Position numbers and translations under genes: made by a program. Positions 46,750 through 59,049 of a stretch of DNA of 64,000 bases are shown in pieces. The stretch covers positions 10,251,688 through 10,315,687 of the forward strand of contig JALPQD010000004.1 of the NCBI GenBank assembly GCA_023101885.1, in the 5' to 3' direction. This DNA comes from Typhlomys cinereus. Taxonomy: Eukaryota > Chordata > Mammalia > Rodentia > Platacanthomyidae. The notes beneath the pieces are model-generated. The model was not told where the DNA came from and searched no databases. It worked only from the letters and a program-made list of their open reading frames with translations. Each line of letters begins with the position of its first letter. Position 1 is the stretch's first letter.

Positions 46750-47795
46750 GTCAGGAATCAAAAAATATTTTCTCTTATAAATTTAAATGTCAGTGGAATT
46801 AACTCACCAATCAAAGACACAGGTTACAAACATGGATAGAAATCAAAACCCATCCATCTGCTGCCTTCAGGAAACACATCTCACCACAAAAGATAGGCAC
46901 ATTCTAAAACTAAAAGGCTGGTCAAAAATTCTTCATGCTAACAATGGAACAAGGAAACAAGCAGGGGTAACAATATATAGTATCTGACAAAGTAGACTTC
47001 AAACCAGATAAAATCATAAGAGATATAGAAGGATACTACATTTAATCACAGGAACAATTCACCACAAAGATTTCACAATATGCACTTAGTATCAACTCCT
47101 CCACATTCATTAAACAAACACCACAATGTCGAAATAACAAATCAATCCCAAAACGATAATAGCTGGGAATTTCAATAGCACACTCTCAACATGGGATAGA
47201 TCAACAGGCCAAAAACTCAACAGAGACACACTGGAACTACATCAAACCCTTACTAAAATGGACTTAACAGCTTTCTACTGAACCTTCCATCCAAACACCA
47301 AGGAATACATATTCTTCTCAGCAGCCCATGTTGAAATTATAGCCTGTACCGTATTAGACTACCATGGTCTAATACTTGACATCCACAACACAACAAATAG
47401 CAGAAAATACACTAATTCTTGGAAGTTAAACACCATGATGCTGAATGAGAAATGGGTTCAGAAAAAAACAAAAAGGAAATTCAAGATTTTCTAGAAGTGA
47501 ATAATAATAAAAATACAACATATCAAAATCTCTGGAACTCAGTGAAAACTGTTCTAAGAGGTAAATTTATAGCTCTCAATGCCTATATCAAAAAAATAGA
47601 AATGTCACCAGTAAATAACTTAGCAATGCATCTTAAAGCTTTAAAGACACAAGAGCAATCCAATCCCAAAAACAGAAGAGAGGAGATTAACAAAATTGGG
47701 AGAGTGGAATGGGGTGACAACAGGGGAAAGGGAGGGGGAAGGAGAAGAAAGAAGGTACTTATGAGCTTGTGTAATTAGGCAAAAAAGGTAACAAA
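46750..47795 (+). mobile_element. L1 ORF2 N-terminal (endonuclease) fragment
   Basis: Starts at the ORF2 beginning (INLNVSGINSPIK, then CCLQETHL in frame at 46773-46880) and continues through the endonuclease region with frameshifts and stops. Ends in a purine-rich patch (47710-47760). Disrupted, inactive. Confidence 0.8.
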
Positions 47796-47814
47796 AAAAG
47801 AAAATGCTGGCATA

Positions 47815-50394
47815 GGTCAATCAGTTCCAAGGAATTTCCTATTCTTTTTTCTAGTCTCCAATCTAATATTAAGGTCTTTGATCCATTTGATAATGATTTT
47901 TCATGCAGGCTGACAGGTGAGGGTCTTAGTTTCAATCTTCTTCATGTAGATATGCAGTTTTGCCAGCACCATTTGTTGAAGATGCTGCCTTTTTTCTGGT
48001 AGCTTTTCTGGGCATCTATGTCAAAAAACAGCTGAATGTAGGTGTATGAGATTATGTCTATGTCTTCAAATCTTATCTATTTATTTATGTGTCTGTTTTG
48101 GCACCAGTACCATGCTGACTTTATTACAACAGATTTGTAGTATAGATTAAGATCTGGTATAATGGTACCTCCAGCAAAGTTTTTATTACTTGCATTGGCT
48201 TTGATATCCTAGGACTTTTGTGCTTCCATATGAATTTTGGGATGGTTTTGTCAATTTCTGTGAAAAAATTGCTTTGAGATTTTGGTTGGTATAACATGGA
48301 ATCTGTATATGTCTTTTGGTAGCATGGTCATTTTTATGATGTTAAATCTGCCAAACCAGAAGCATGGGAGATCTTTCCACGTACTGGTGTTTTCTGAAAT
48401 TTCTTTCTTTAGGGTTTTAAAGTTTTCATTGTACAGATCTTCCACAATCTTGGTTAGGTTTATACAAAGGTGTTTCGTTAATTTAGAAGCTATGGTAAAT
48501 AGAATTGTTTCTCTGAGGACTTTATTATGTCTTCATCCTTAATGACTTTTTACTGTTTTAAAATTAATTTTGTTTTTATTTTTCCTCTTTTGCAATCTCA
48601 TACATGTAGTCAATGCATTTTGATCATAGTTCCTCCTTTTTCCCTCTTGCTGTCCCTTGACATTTCCCTAGCATGCACACCTCCTGCATTTGTGTCTTAA
48701 TTTTTTAAATTGAACAATATAATGTGTAGGCAACAAGAAAATACATTAAGAATGTAGATAGTTATGATTGAACTCCAAGTTCCACATGGTTAAGAGCACA
48801 TGACAAAGCTGAAGAATAGCAGTTTTGTCCATCTTCTATGAGACTAAGTTCACAGTTTGAGCACATTGAGCCCCAACGCATGGAAAGCCATCCATGCTGT
48901 GGACACAGAGCCTTGATCCACAGGAGGTTATCTCCATTGTGGGCACATGGACTTCATAACTTTTGAGCATTAATATTGTAGCCTGTTACTTTACTAAATT
49001 TATTAGTTCCAGGAGCTTCCTAGGTGGAGTTTTCAGACTTTCTCAGTTATAGAATCATATCATTTGCAAACAGGGATACTCAGACTTCTTTCCCTATTTG
49101 TATCCCTTCTATCTCTCTTTATAATCTTATGACTTTAGTTAAGACTTCAAGTGCAATATTGAACAGAAGTGGTAAGAGTGAACAGCCTTCCTAGTTCCTG
49201 ATTGAATTGGGAATGATTCAAGTTTTTCACCAAGATGGATCCTTACTGTAAGCTTATTGTATTTGAAATTTTATGTTGATGTAAGTTCCTTCCATCCATT
49301 TTTATCATAAAGGGGTACTGAATTTTTTCACAAGGTTTTTCTGCATGTATCAAGAAAATCATGAGGTATTGGTCCTAGCATTTATTTATATGGCAAATTA
49401 CATTTATTGATTCTCATATGCTAAACCACCCTTGTGTGTTTAGAATAGTACTACCTGGTCATAGTGAATGATCTTTTTGATATGTTTTTGAATCTGGTTT
49501 GCTAAAATCTTGTTGAAGATCTTTGTGTCTGTGTTCATTGATGAGGTTGGCCTACAGTTTTCTTTTTTAATGTGTCTTTACTTTATTTTGGTGTCAGTAT
49601 AATATTAGGTTCATAGAAAGTGTTTGCAAGTGTTCATTCCTTTGCTATTTTGTGGAATAGTTTAAGGAGTAGTAGTGTTGTTCTTTATATGTTTAGAAGA
49701 ATTCTACATTGCATTTGTTCCTGAGCTTTTTTTTAATGGGAAGATTTGCAATTAATTCTTTGTAGTAATTCATTGTTATTATGTTCTAGAAATTTTTGAA
49801 TTTCCATTTTGACCTCTGCCTAGACCCATACCTCTTTCAGTATTGTGATGTTTAGTTTCCAAATGTTTGTGTACTTTCTCTTATTTACCATGTTGTGGAT
49901 GTCTAGCTTTATTCCATGGTGGCCAGATAAAGTACATGAGGCAATGTCAACATTCCTATATAAGTGGAGGTTTATTTTATGGCCTAATATGTGGTCTATT
50001 TTAGAGAAAGTTCCATAAGCTGTTGAATAGAATGTGTATTCTTCGATATTAGAATGGAAAATTAGGTAGACATCAGCCAGGTCCATTGGTTTATGGTTTG
50101 ATTCACCTCCAGTGTGTTTTTGTTTAATTTTTGATCTGTTTATCTATCCACTGGTGAGAATGGGATATTGAAATCCCATACTATTGGGGCTGGAGAGGTG
50201 GCTCAGGGGTTAAGCCTCTGCCTTGTAGGCAGAAGGTCCTGAGTTCGGATCCTAGACCCCACGTATAGACTCCGGGCAGAAGTGGAGGCGGCCTGCCTTC
50301 CTGATCCTGGTAGGGCGGAGCCTATGAATCCCGGGGCAGAGTAAACAAGGAGGAAGTGGAGGTGTCCATGATGGTTCCCGAATTCGTCCGTGGT

Positions 50395-50439
<45 letters not shown>

Positions 50440-52820
50440 GCACACATGCACAACACGCATATGCGCACAATTGAACAAATAATAAAAAAATTAAAAAAAA
50501 AGAAATCCCATACTATTATTATACTTGGGTTGATTTGTTGTTTTAGACATTATAGTGTGGGTCTAATGACTGTGGGCAAGTCTATATTGTGTGTCCATAT
50601 ATTCAAAATTGTGAAGTTTTCTTGATGGATTATTCCTTTGAACGTAGCGTCCTTTTATGTCTCTTAAGAAAAGTTCTGACTTAGAATCTATTTTGCTGGA
50701 TATTAGAATTTCTACTCATATCTTTTTTCCTTATTCCATTAGCATGGTGCACTTTTAACCAGCCTTTTACCCTGAGATTGCGCCTATTTTTCATGGAGAG
50801 ATGTGTTTCTTGAAGGCAGCAAAGTGATGGGTTGTGATGTTTAATCCATGTTTGTAGACTATGTTTTTTGATTGGAAAGTTAAGTCCATTGACATTTAAA
50901 GTTGTAATTGAAAAATATTTCCTGATTACTGTCATTTTCTGAGTTTTGTATTTGATATAAATGTATTTCTTTGCTTAGTAGTTGTGCTGACATTTTTTCC
51001 CTTCTATCCTTTTGGGTATGTTTATCCTTCTCTTTGAACTTGCATATTTTTAGTACTTTTTGTAGGCCTAGTTTGTGGTCATGTCAATATATTTTTGTGG
51101 TGGCTAATTTTTCTTTCACCTTCAACCATGACTAATAGTTTTGATGAATATAGCAACCAGTATATTGGCATTTGTGATCATTCATAACTTGAAGTATATT
51201 TCTCCAAGCTCTTCTGGATTTTACTATTTCCATTGAAAATCAATTGTTAATCTAATAGGCCTACCTTTAAATGGAATCTCATAACAAAGTCTTTGTCTTA
51301 TTTCTGCAATGTTTTAACTATTATTTGCTATGGTGAGTTTCTAGTTTGGTCATATCTGATTGATATGCAATATACCTCTTGTACTTAGATGGGGATCTTG
51401 TTCCTAATATGTGGAAAATCTTCATTTATGACAGTGTGAAAAATCTCTTATGGTGTAAATTTTTGGATTTCTTGTTCTGGGATTCCTTGACTGCACAAGT
51501 TTGGCTTCTTCAAGGTGTCTGATAACTCTTACATATTACTCTTGACTTTTTTAATCTCTTTAATCCTCTTTAATTGCACAATTGTGTTCTGCAATCTTGT
51601 CTTCTAGTTCTGATATTCTATATTCTGTTCTGTAAGTTCTGTTGAGACTCTGTTGAGTTTTAGATTGTCCTTAGCTTGTTTTTAATTTCAAATTTAATCT
51701 CCACATGAAAATTTTTTCAACTGTTCTCTGCTTAGTTTTGTGTCTTCAAGTGGTTTTTTTTTCCATCTCATTCAGGTACCTACTCATTTTCCAGTTTATA
51801 ATTGCTTATGCAGTCATTTAACTCCTCTTGGAGTTCCTTTTTCATATTTTTTATCATATTAACAGCCAATCATTGAGGAACATTACTTTATTGTTGACTT
51901 TTTTGTTGATATGCAAGAAGTTATTCGGGTTTGAATCTATCATTATGGGGTCAATTTTTTTGATTATTTTAATCTTGTTTTTTCTTGTATTTTGTGGATT
52001 TATAGTGTGACTTGGTCATCTTGTGTTTCTTTCTTTGGTATGTGTTTCAAACTCTATTGATTGAGATAGAATTTCCCCACTTAGACAGCTGTTGTGACAG
52101 CTTTTCTGAGTGTGAAAGGGGTCAGTCTTTGTTTTTTTTTTTTTTTTTTTTGGTGCTGTTTGCGGGTAAGGCTATCGTAGTGTTCAAGGAGTGTGTAAAC
52201 ACAGCTCTGGTTTGGAAGTTGGGGCGACAGGCTTTTGATCTACTTTTAGTTGAGATTTAAGATTTAGTGCCTGGGTTTGTTAGGTGAATTTTGGATTTAA
52301 TAGCAGAATACCTCTAAGAAAATAAAATAGGGTAGATATAGTAGTCGGGGTTTGGAGTTGAGTGGGATATGGCAGTGAGGGATATGTGAGGGAGGAAGGA
52401 TTGGGTTTGTGTATCCTGTACAGAAATCTTAGGCTATGATGACTATCATTTGAGGCTACAAAGAAATAAAATGGGTTACCTATCTTATGGTTAGATATGA
52501 ATATTCTTCTGTTTAATGGTGAGTTTCTTTGAGTATTTGTATGGAATTATTCCACCGGTCTCCAGACTTTGGTCTGTGGCCTCTGTTAAATTCCTCTAGG
52601 GTTTTTTAATGACTAGCGGGGCCAGAGGTGCTGGGTGAAATCTTGGATTAGTTAGTTAGTGAGGAAATTGGGTCAGGTTAGGTGGGAAATGGAGGCTACT
52701 GGCTCACAGGCCATGGGGCAAGGCTGAGGCAGCAGCGGGTCCAGCCTGGGAAAGGGAAGCAGGTGGGATGTGATGCCAGGCTTCAGCAGCAGCTGGGGCC
52801 AGTCAAGGAAAGGCCACAAT
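47815..52820 (-). mobile_element. Long degenerate L1, minus strand, with SINE inside
   Basis: The reverse complement reads as L1 ORF2 from mid reverse transcriptase (47815: 'tctttgatccatttgataatg', 'tttgccagcaccatttgttgaagatgctg') back to the endonuclease start near 50930 (SITTLNVNGL, CCLQETHL). Beyond it, 51400-51760 looks like ORF1/HAL1-type sequence ('cttgtcttctagttctgatattctatattctg'). The G-rich 52560-52820 could be its 5' UTR, with lower confidence. Many stops and frameshifts. A young SINE lies at 50186-50501. Confidence 0.7.
50186..50501 (+). repeat. Young microsatellite-bearing SINE, copy 5
   Basis: The best-preserved copy. Perfect 16-bp target-site duplication 'gaaatcccatactatt' at 50170-50185 and 50502-50517. 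Head 'ggggctggagaggtggctcaggggttaag'; pol III A-box match TGGCTCAGGGG at 50199-50209 and B-box-like GTTCGGATC at 50243-50251. Body ends 'ccgtggttctaca', then (CA)n at 50399-50435 with CG interruptions, then 'gcgcacaattgaacaaataataaaaaaattaaaaaaaaa'. Inserted in an older L1. Confidence 0.95.
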
Positions 52821-53195
52821 GAGCTTTTAAAAATAAAATGTAAAATATATTAACACCTAATCAGAGTAATTTATTTTTATTACACACTGAAAAAAAATGT
52901 CTGAAGGAATTTAGAGGACAAAGGTTTTAATGGGCCTGTGATTTCAGATTGCAGTCAGTCACTGAATGGACCTTATAGCATGTGGAGCTTGAAGCATATG
53001 ACTACATTATATATACATCAAGAGCAGAAGGTAATAAATTGGTGCATACATGGCTGTGGTCAATTCTCACTGTTACATGGACCCCCTGTCCAAGGAAGGG
53101 TTCCACCTGCAACAGATTGGGTCTTCCCACATCAGTTATGCAATCAACACAATCTTTCATAGACATGCCTATGTACCTAGGTGCTGTATCTAGAA
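52821..53195. other. Intergenic, nothing recognised
   Basis: 52940-53170 has LTR- or LINE-like wording but no family call; no gene evident. Confidence 0.35.
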
Positions 53196-53385
53196 AATAA
53201 CTCTCAGGAACAAGAAAGCTCAGTGGGTGAGGTTCCTGTTTACAAATATGGGGACCTGAGTTCAATCCCACGAAGCCCATGTGATGGAAGTAGAGAACTG
53301 ATTCCTGAAAGTTGTTCCATAGCCCACCAGCATACCATGTGCCAGGACATGTTCTCTCTCATAAATAAATAGAATATTTTAAAAA
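53196..53385 (+). repeat. B3-like SINE
   Basis: 'gaaagctcagtgggtgaggttcctgtttacaaatatggggacctgagttcaatcccacgaagcccatgtgatgg', later 'ataaataaatagaat'. tRNA-like head and AATAAATAAA tail match the B3/B2 layout. Confidence 0.6.
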
Positions 53386-55080
53386 GGAAGAAAATCCCTC
53401 TCAGGCATGCCATGACTAGTGTCAATCAGGGTAGCAACACTCACCATCACACACAGTAAAATGAGGGTATAAGTGAGCTCTCTGTGGTTTCAAAGAGGTT
53501 AAATTCCTATCCCCTAAGGAGATCATGATGGTTTTATGGAAGCCTAAATGTCAACGGCGACTCAAGAACAATGATTCCAAGGTCCTGAACAGATAAGGAT
53601 GGGGAAGAATATCTTGAGATGTGAGTATATGCATGGCGGGGAAGGCACTAGGGAGAGTATTAACCCTGATCTCCTGGTTACAAGTTTCAGGACACAGAAA
53701 TGAGAATTGAGTGTTCTCAGGATGAGGACATATGACTATGGGAGAAGACAGAGAATCAGAGACTAAGCTTTCAAATGAAGAGACAATCAGTCCATAAGCC
53801 TCTGGGTGCCAAGGCCATAACAGAGAAATCTGAAAGAATTCCTGAGGAAAACTGAATGCTCATTTCACCTACCTCATACTTTGGCTATGGAAAAGGCCTA
53901 ATCAAGTATATTTGGATGGAAGTTCTGGGTCTCTACTTGCCAATACAGAGAGCCAAAGATGAGTTAGGCTCTTTTTGAAGAATTGTATTATTCCCAGAAG
54001 AATCTTTTAGGAAAAGAAGTCTGAGAAATATTTGTTCATTAGATATGTTCTGGCAGCAGTTAGAAAAATCCAGAAAATATCAAGCACATGTGATACGCAT
54101 CATACATTTGATTTTTGAGACATTGGTGCTTTAATTGTTCTGTTATTAACTGTTCTTATGAACTACCATTTACTTTTTCTGGTAAATATAGTTGTTTAAC
54201 ATCATCCATAACAAATTTTAATTATTATAAAACAGTGATAGTTTGTGTGCAAAAGTTCATATAGAAATATTAACAGCCTAATTAAGTCTTACAACTGAAA
54301 GTAGGTCAGATTTTTGACAAAACACATTGTATTATGATCTTTGCTGTAAAGAAGGTAATTACTCTCCCAGGTCTTATTTGATGCAAGAACATCCTGATTT
54401 TTGTCATCTATATGGCTTTCTTCTGAAAGGTAGCTCTGATACATTCCCCATGTAACCACATTGCCCCTGGAAAGGAGGCCTTCCTGCTGGATCTGAGAAG
54501 TGTGTAGATGTGTAAAAATAGCAAACAACTGTTATCTTTTCAGAAAGCTCAACTGTAACTTAGTGTAGAGTGCCAGCTCACTGTCGCAAATTACTAACCA
54601 TGTTGTTTTTATTTCCCTGAACCTAGTTAGGTTTCCCATGACCTTGAGAGTCTGGTAGTCAAAACATGAGAAGAAAAAAGATCATGCATACACATGTGAG
54701 GATGTGTGAGCCTCCACAAGGCCACTGTGTTCACTCAGCAATATTCAAAGAAAAAGGTGACTATGTGTTGAGATGCAATTTATGGACTCTCACTGTGACA
54801 CTTGTGACGGCTTTTATGTAGACCAGAGTTCTCTTAGACTCTGAATAAAGAGACAGGAAGCATTACATACATCAGTGAATATGCCTCATCTGTACTCTCC
54901 AAGTCTTTTATATCTTTCTCTCCTCTCTCTTTCTCTCTCTCTCTCTCTGTGTCTCCCTCTGTGTCTCTGTCTCTCTCTGATTCTCTCTCGGCGTGTGATG
55001 TGTAAGATAGATAGGGCCATGTGCTGCTTTGTTGCTTTCCTCCTCTGTGCCTACGCATCCTTTACAAAATGGCTTTGCGT
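53386..55080. other. Intergenic DNA upstream of Minar2
   Basis: Mostly ordinary sequence. A (CT)n/GTCTCT tract is at 54920-54990. The promoter of Minar2 should lie at the end of this region, but I see no clear TATA box or CpG island. Confidence 0.4.
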
Positions 55081-55204
55081 GCAGCTTAGAGACCTGGTTT
55101 CAGATGGCAGATGGCAGCCTGGGCATCTTCAGGCTCATTAATAATGGAGGAGTCTGACAGGGGCAGCTCTGCCTGCTTTGTTTCCACTGGAGACGAAGAG
55201 CGAC
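55081..55204 (+). promoter_or_regulatory. Minar2: Putative Minar2 5' leader with upstream ORFs
   Basis: Region just before the Minar2 ATG. The main frame has an in-frame stop TAA at 55142-55144, supporting 55205 as the first usable start. An upstream ATG at 55104 opens a 17-codon ORF closing at TGA 55155-55157. Another at 55111 opens a 39-codon ORF in a different frame that ends at TAA 55228-55230, inside the main coding sequence. Whether they are in the transcript depends on the unknown start site. Confidence 0.4.
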
Positions 55205-55369
55205 ATGGATCTTTCTGTTTTGCCCAATAACAACCATCCTGACAAATTCCTGCAGCTTGACGTGAAGTCTTTAATGAGGAGCTCAACCCTTTTACAGGCT
55301 AGCCTCGCGAGATTTCCGGGTGGAAATTTTCCTGCCTCACAACACTGGCAGAACCTTGTCTACTCACAG
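55205..55369 (+). CDS. Minar2: Minar2 first coding exon
   Basis: 55 codons from ATG 55205 to the donor CAG|GTAAGA (GT at 55370-55371), ending phase 0. The protein starts MDLSVLPNNNHPDKFLQLDV and ends HWQNLVYSQ, which I recognise as the N-terminus of MINAR2 (KIAA1024L), a small Notch2-associated membrane protein of about 190 residues. The membrane segment is near the C-terminus and so is encoded outside this window. The start context is good (G at -3, G at +4: 'gcgacATGg'). There is no signal peptide, consistent with a tail-proximal membrane anchor. Position downstream of Adamts19 on the same strand fits mammalian gene order. Only this exon is visible; the remaining residues must lie past 64000. 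Confidence 0.88.
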
Positions 55370-56780
55370 GTAAGATCTGGGGGGGTATATAAATGCGGGG
55401 TGGCAGCTCGTTACTTTCTCACTGTATATTTCAGCATTCACGCAAAAGCAGGCTGCAGGGGACTGAATACGAAGCAGCTGCTCTCTCCTCCACACTTCTC
55501 CCTTATGCTCTTTCTGTGATGCGCAATCTCCCACCCGCTCTTTCCCCATCAGTCACTGACCTCTCTGCCTGTTTGTGTTTTACATTTCTGTGGCCCTCTG
55601 CCTAATCCTTACCTTCAGGATATTTCAAACCAATTGCTATGCTTTCAAGTATGACTTTGGGAAGAAATCGTTATTTCTAGCTGTTGGCATAAGCATTAAC
55701 CATCACATGCTGACGAGGTAGCAGGATGCATGCTGGGGAGAAGGTTGGGGCTTGTTTCTTGCCTCTTTTAGCCCCCCTTTCTTTCGATAAAAGAGAATAA
55801 TGGAAACTAATGATTGAAAGGAAAAACACTAAAAATTCTCCATCTCGAAGAGGTGGTGGATACCATTTTAGGCACTTGATTTCCACAGGTGTCCATCTGA
55901 ACATCCTGTGATCAAGACTTTCAAACCTAACATACATCTTATTTTTCTTATTCTTTTGCCCTCCACCCTTTTTTTTTTTTCTCTGCAGAAGTGATGAATA
56001 AAACTGATGTGTTCCATGTGCTGGGACAAACACAAAGGCCCTGACTGTTACACAGCTAATCAAATATAATCTTTACTTCATGATATAACAGCTAATGGGG
56101 TTAAGGGTTAGTGGAATTAGAAACAGAAAAGAGCATTTTATTTCAGAACAGATGTAACTGACCTGCAAAGCCCTGTAAGTCATTAAATCCTTTGAGTAGT
56201 TCAAGTACCCTGGACCTAATTTAAAAAAATAAAAAAGCAGTTGCTGCTTACTAACCCTGGTGAAAAGTGACTCTTTACTGGTGTGTTTGTGGGTTCCTTG
56301 GAACATCGCTCATGAGATCATTCAAAGTTAAATGTACTCAAAGGATTATGCTAAATGCTTCCTCCTCTGTCAAGTTGTTATCACAACTGATACTTTTAAA
56401 ATTTTGCATCTACTTTTTGTAATCCTCAAATCCTCTTGCTGTTTGCTACACACTCATTTTGTTGTCTTGTGTTTTGCTTAGTGAGAAAAACAGAATCAAG
56501 CTCCTCGTTTCCGTTCCTTATTTTTACAGCATAGAATAAAATGACTCAGAATTTATTTTCAGAAACCTTGCCCCTGCCACAGTCTACGAAGTGCAATGTG
56601 AGAAAACAGACAGTAAATCCTTCTGTGGTTTGACCACATCAGACTTAATTAACCATTTTTTGTTTGGTATTGTGATTTACCTGTTGATATCTTACATTTT
56701 AAAATGCTAAATCTGAAAGAAATACAAATTTTAAAAAGGCAATGTTTTCTATAGGATCTGTGGAGGCTAAATAGTCATTT

Positions 56781-56793
56781 GCGCGCGTGTGCG

Positions 56794-56830
<37 letters not shown>
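56781..56830. repeat. Alternating purine-pyrimidine (GC)n(AC)n tract
   Basis: 50 bp of strict alternation: GCGCGCGTGTGCGCGCGCGC followed by (AC)n. A classical Z-DNA-prone sequence, 1.4 kb inside Minar2 intron 1. Confidence 0.95.
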
Positions 56831-56833
<3 letters not shown>

Positions 56834-57969
56834 TAGGCTTCTGCAAATAGGTTTGCAAGAAGTGTCATTGACTAATTGCATACCTTGAATAAACAAATTA
56901 TCATTTTACCGTAAGGGGGAGAAAAAGTAAGTTCTGCTGAAGCAACACATGAAAGGGGAAAGGAAGTGAAAATCAAATACAAATTCAGCTAATTAGGTAG
57001 ATGGGGCACAATTCTATTTACCGCCTCATTGTACAATCAGAAATAAACTATCCTCTCCTTGAGTAGATCTTAAAATCCAAGCTTAATATATTCATTCTAA
57101 AACAAACAAACAACAACAAAAAAAAAACCTGGCTTGCTAGCTAACTAACTAAATCTCAAGTAAAAAGCGTGCAAAAGTTTTAACTAGGTGCACTGATACT
57201 TATGAAAACCTTGAATATACCACGAATACAGAGGTGTTTGGTGCACATAAAGAGACAGTTGCCTAATATTCTTAATTAAATGTCCCACTTGGGGCTGGGG
57301 AGCACAAAGCCAATAGGGAGACCAAGGAAAAAGGAATTAACAACTTATATTCAGTCTAAATGAGAAATACTGAGACATCTCATGGATTTCAGACTTTAGT
57401 ATCTTCTTTTGCAAAATGTGTTATAATCCTTTTGTTTCTTTAAAAGGTGAGGAGCATTATAACATAAGAAAAACAATGGAGATGAGTATCTTATGAGTAT
57501 AAGAAGCAAAAATAGAAGTATTTTTCCTTTACCAATATTCCAAAATGTATTGAAATCATCCCCTCATTAGAATTTGGAAAACAGTGGATAATGTAACACC
57601 CTTCCATTGTGTTTTTATTTTTTTTAATTATTTGGTGCTTGGTACTTTTGTGAGGTGGAATAGAGATACTCCTACATTTGTCAAGCTGTGTGTCACATAC
57701 CCTTTAACAATGCAAACATATCTGACTATAATGTTTCCTCAGAATAATCTCTCAGTTCTAGTTAAAAATTTTTCAATGTCACATTTTTTCACTTACATTG
57801 TGCCTTATTTTTTATTTTTCGTGGTTTTCACATTAAATGATATTAAGGTATTGTTAATGTTCGCAAGAGAAGGTAGGAAATAAGGTTTAAGGTCCAACTG
57901 TATTATGCCATGTAGTGTCTGTGGGCTTGGTTTGAGAATTTTAATGTTAAGAGATTAAATGTCAGGAGT

Positions 57970-58141
57970 CACATGACCAAATCCGTACTTTATAAAGACA
58001 AGCCTTCTAAATTGGCATGAGCCACCATTAGAAGGAATGAGACAGGAAGATTAACGTTAGTTCAAAGATAGCCTGGGCTACATAGTGAGATCCAGATCAG
58101 CCTACCTGGAGGACAAAGTAAGTTCTGCATCAAAAGAATCT

Positions 58142-58180
<39 letters not shown>

Positions 58181-58195
58181 CACACACACACTCAT
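57970..58195 (+). repeat. B1-like SINE plus (ACAG)n
   Basis: 'gagacaggaagattaacgttagttcaaagatagcctgggctacatagtgagatccagatcagcc' is the 7SL-derived B1 pattern. Then (ACAG)n at about 58141-58180 and (AC)n. Confidence 0.6.
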
Positions 58196-58554
58196 TGTTT
58201 ATAGATTTTAGTAGTATAAAGCGTATAGAAAGAAGGATTTGGCAGTTGACTTCATGAAAAGTTTTCTTTACAAGCCATCATGTGAACCACAAACAAAGCA
58301 AAACCCCCTATGCATTTTGATTTACTGTACACATAAATCAAAATGGGAGGAATAGAGACATTTACCATCTTGATTCTTCCAGTCCATGAACATAATCAAT
58401 CTTCTATTGACTGGGCTCTTCATATTGCCTTCATTTATATCTTCTAGTTTCCCTCATATAGAAATTTTAGAGGTATTATATACTTCTAAATCTATACTTA
58501 GAGGAATTATTGCACTGGAGTAGTGTATCTTTTAAACTATGCTTTTAAGAATTA

Positions 58555-58695
58555 ATCCTGTAGAGCCTGGGAATCCCAGAATGAAGCAAAAAGGAGGTAG
58601 AAACAATCAGTACGATTCCTTGGTCCTTAACAGGGACATAAAACACACACACATAAACACACAAAATAAATAAATAAATAACTTTAAAAAAATAA
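58555..58695 (+). repeat. Older SINE fragment related to the young family
   Basis: 5'-truncated: 'gagcctgggaatcccagaatgaagcaaaaaggaggtagaaacaatc', 'ggtccttaacagggacataaaacacacac', tail 'aaataaataaataa'. Confidence 0.6.
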
Positions 58696-59049
58696 TTAAT
58701 CCTGATGTTATCCATCATTTTGTATTCATTTCATTGCCAGGGAACGTGTTACCATTTCCAATTTCATTTTAGCTGTGAATATTCCTGTAGGTAACCATAC
58801 TGTCATTTTGATTCATTATTTACAAAGGCTTTTCTTTCGTCTATTTTTCCATCTTGTTTACTGATTTGACTTCTACCGTACCACTCTAAGCATGTCATAT
58901 AATTTCTGGCATCCTTGAACCAATTCCAAAACTGAAATAAGTGCTTCCAAAAATCTCACCAGTAAATAAGATGTGCCCTGGATATTTAAGCGATGCTCTT
59001 GTACTGTTTTTAGTTTTTTTGCCAAGAGAAATTGCTTTAAATATATCTT

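Noticed and set aside
50186..50260. tRNA gene
   Set aside because: A- and B-box-like motifs are present, but they belong to the tRNA-derived head of a SINE; no cloverleaf with proper stems was seen.
46787..50935. Frames with endonuclease-like wording (CCLQETHL)
   Set aside because: These are L1 ORF2 remnants with many stops; listed as mobile elements rather than genes.
55178..55204. Earlier start for Minar2 upstream of 55205
   Set aside because: The open frame extends upstream only through a non-ATG codon (TTG); the ATG at 55205 has a strong context and matches the known N-terminus.
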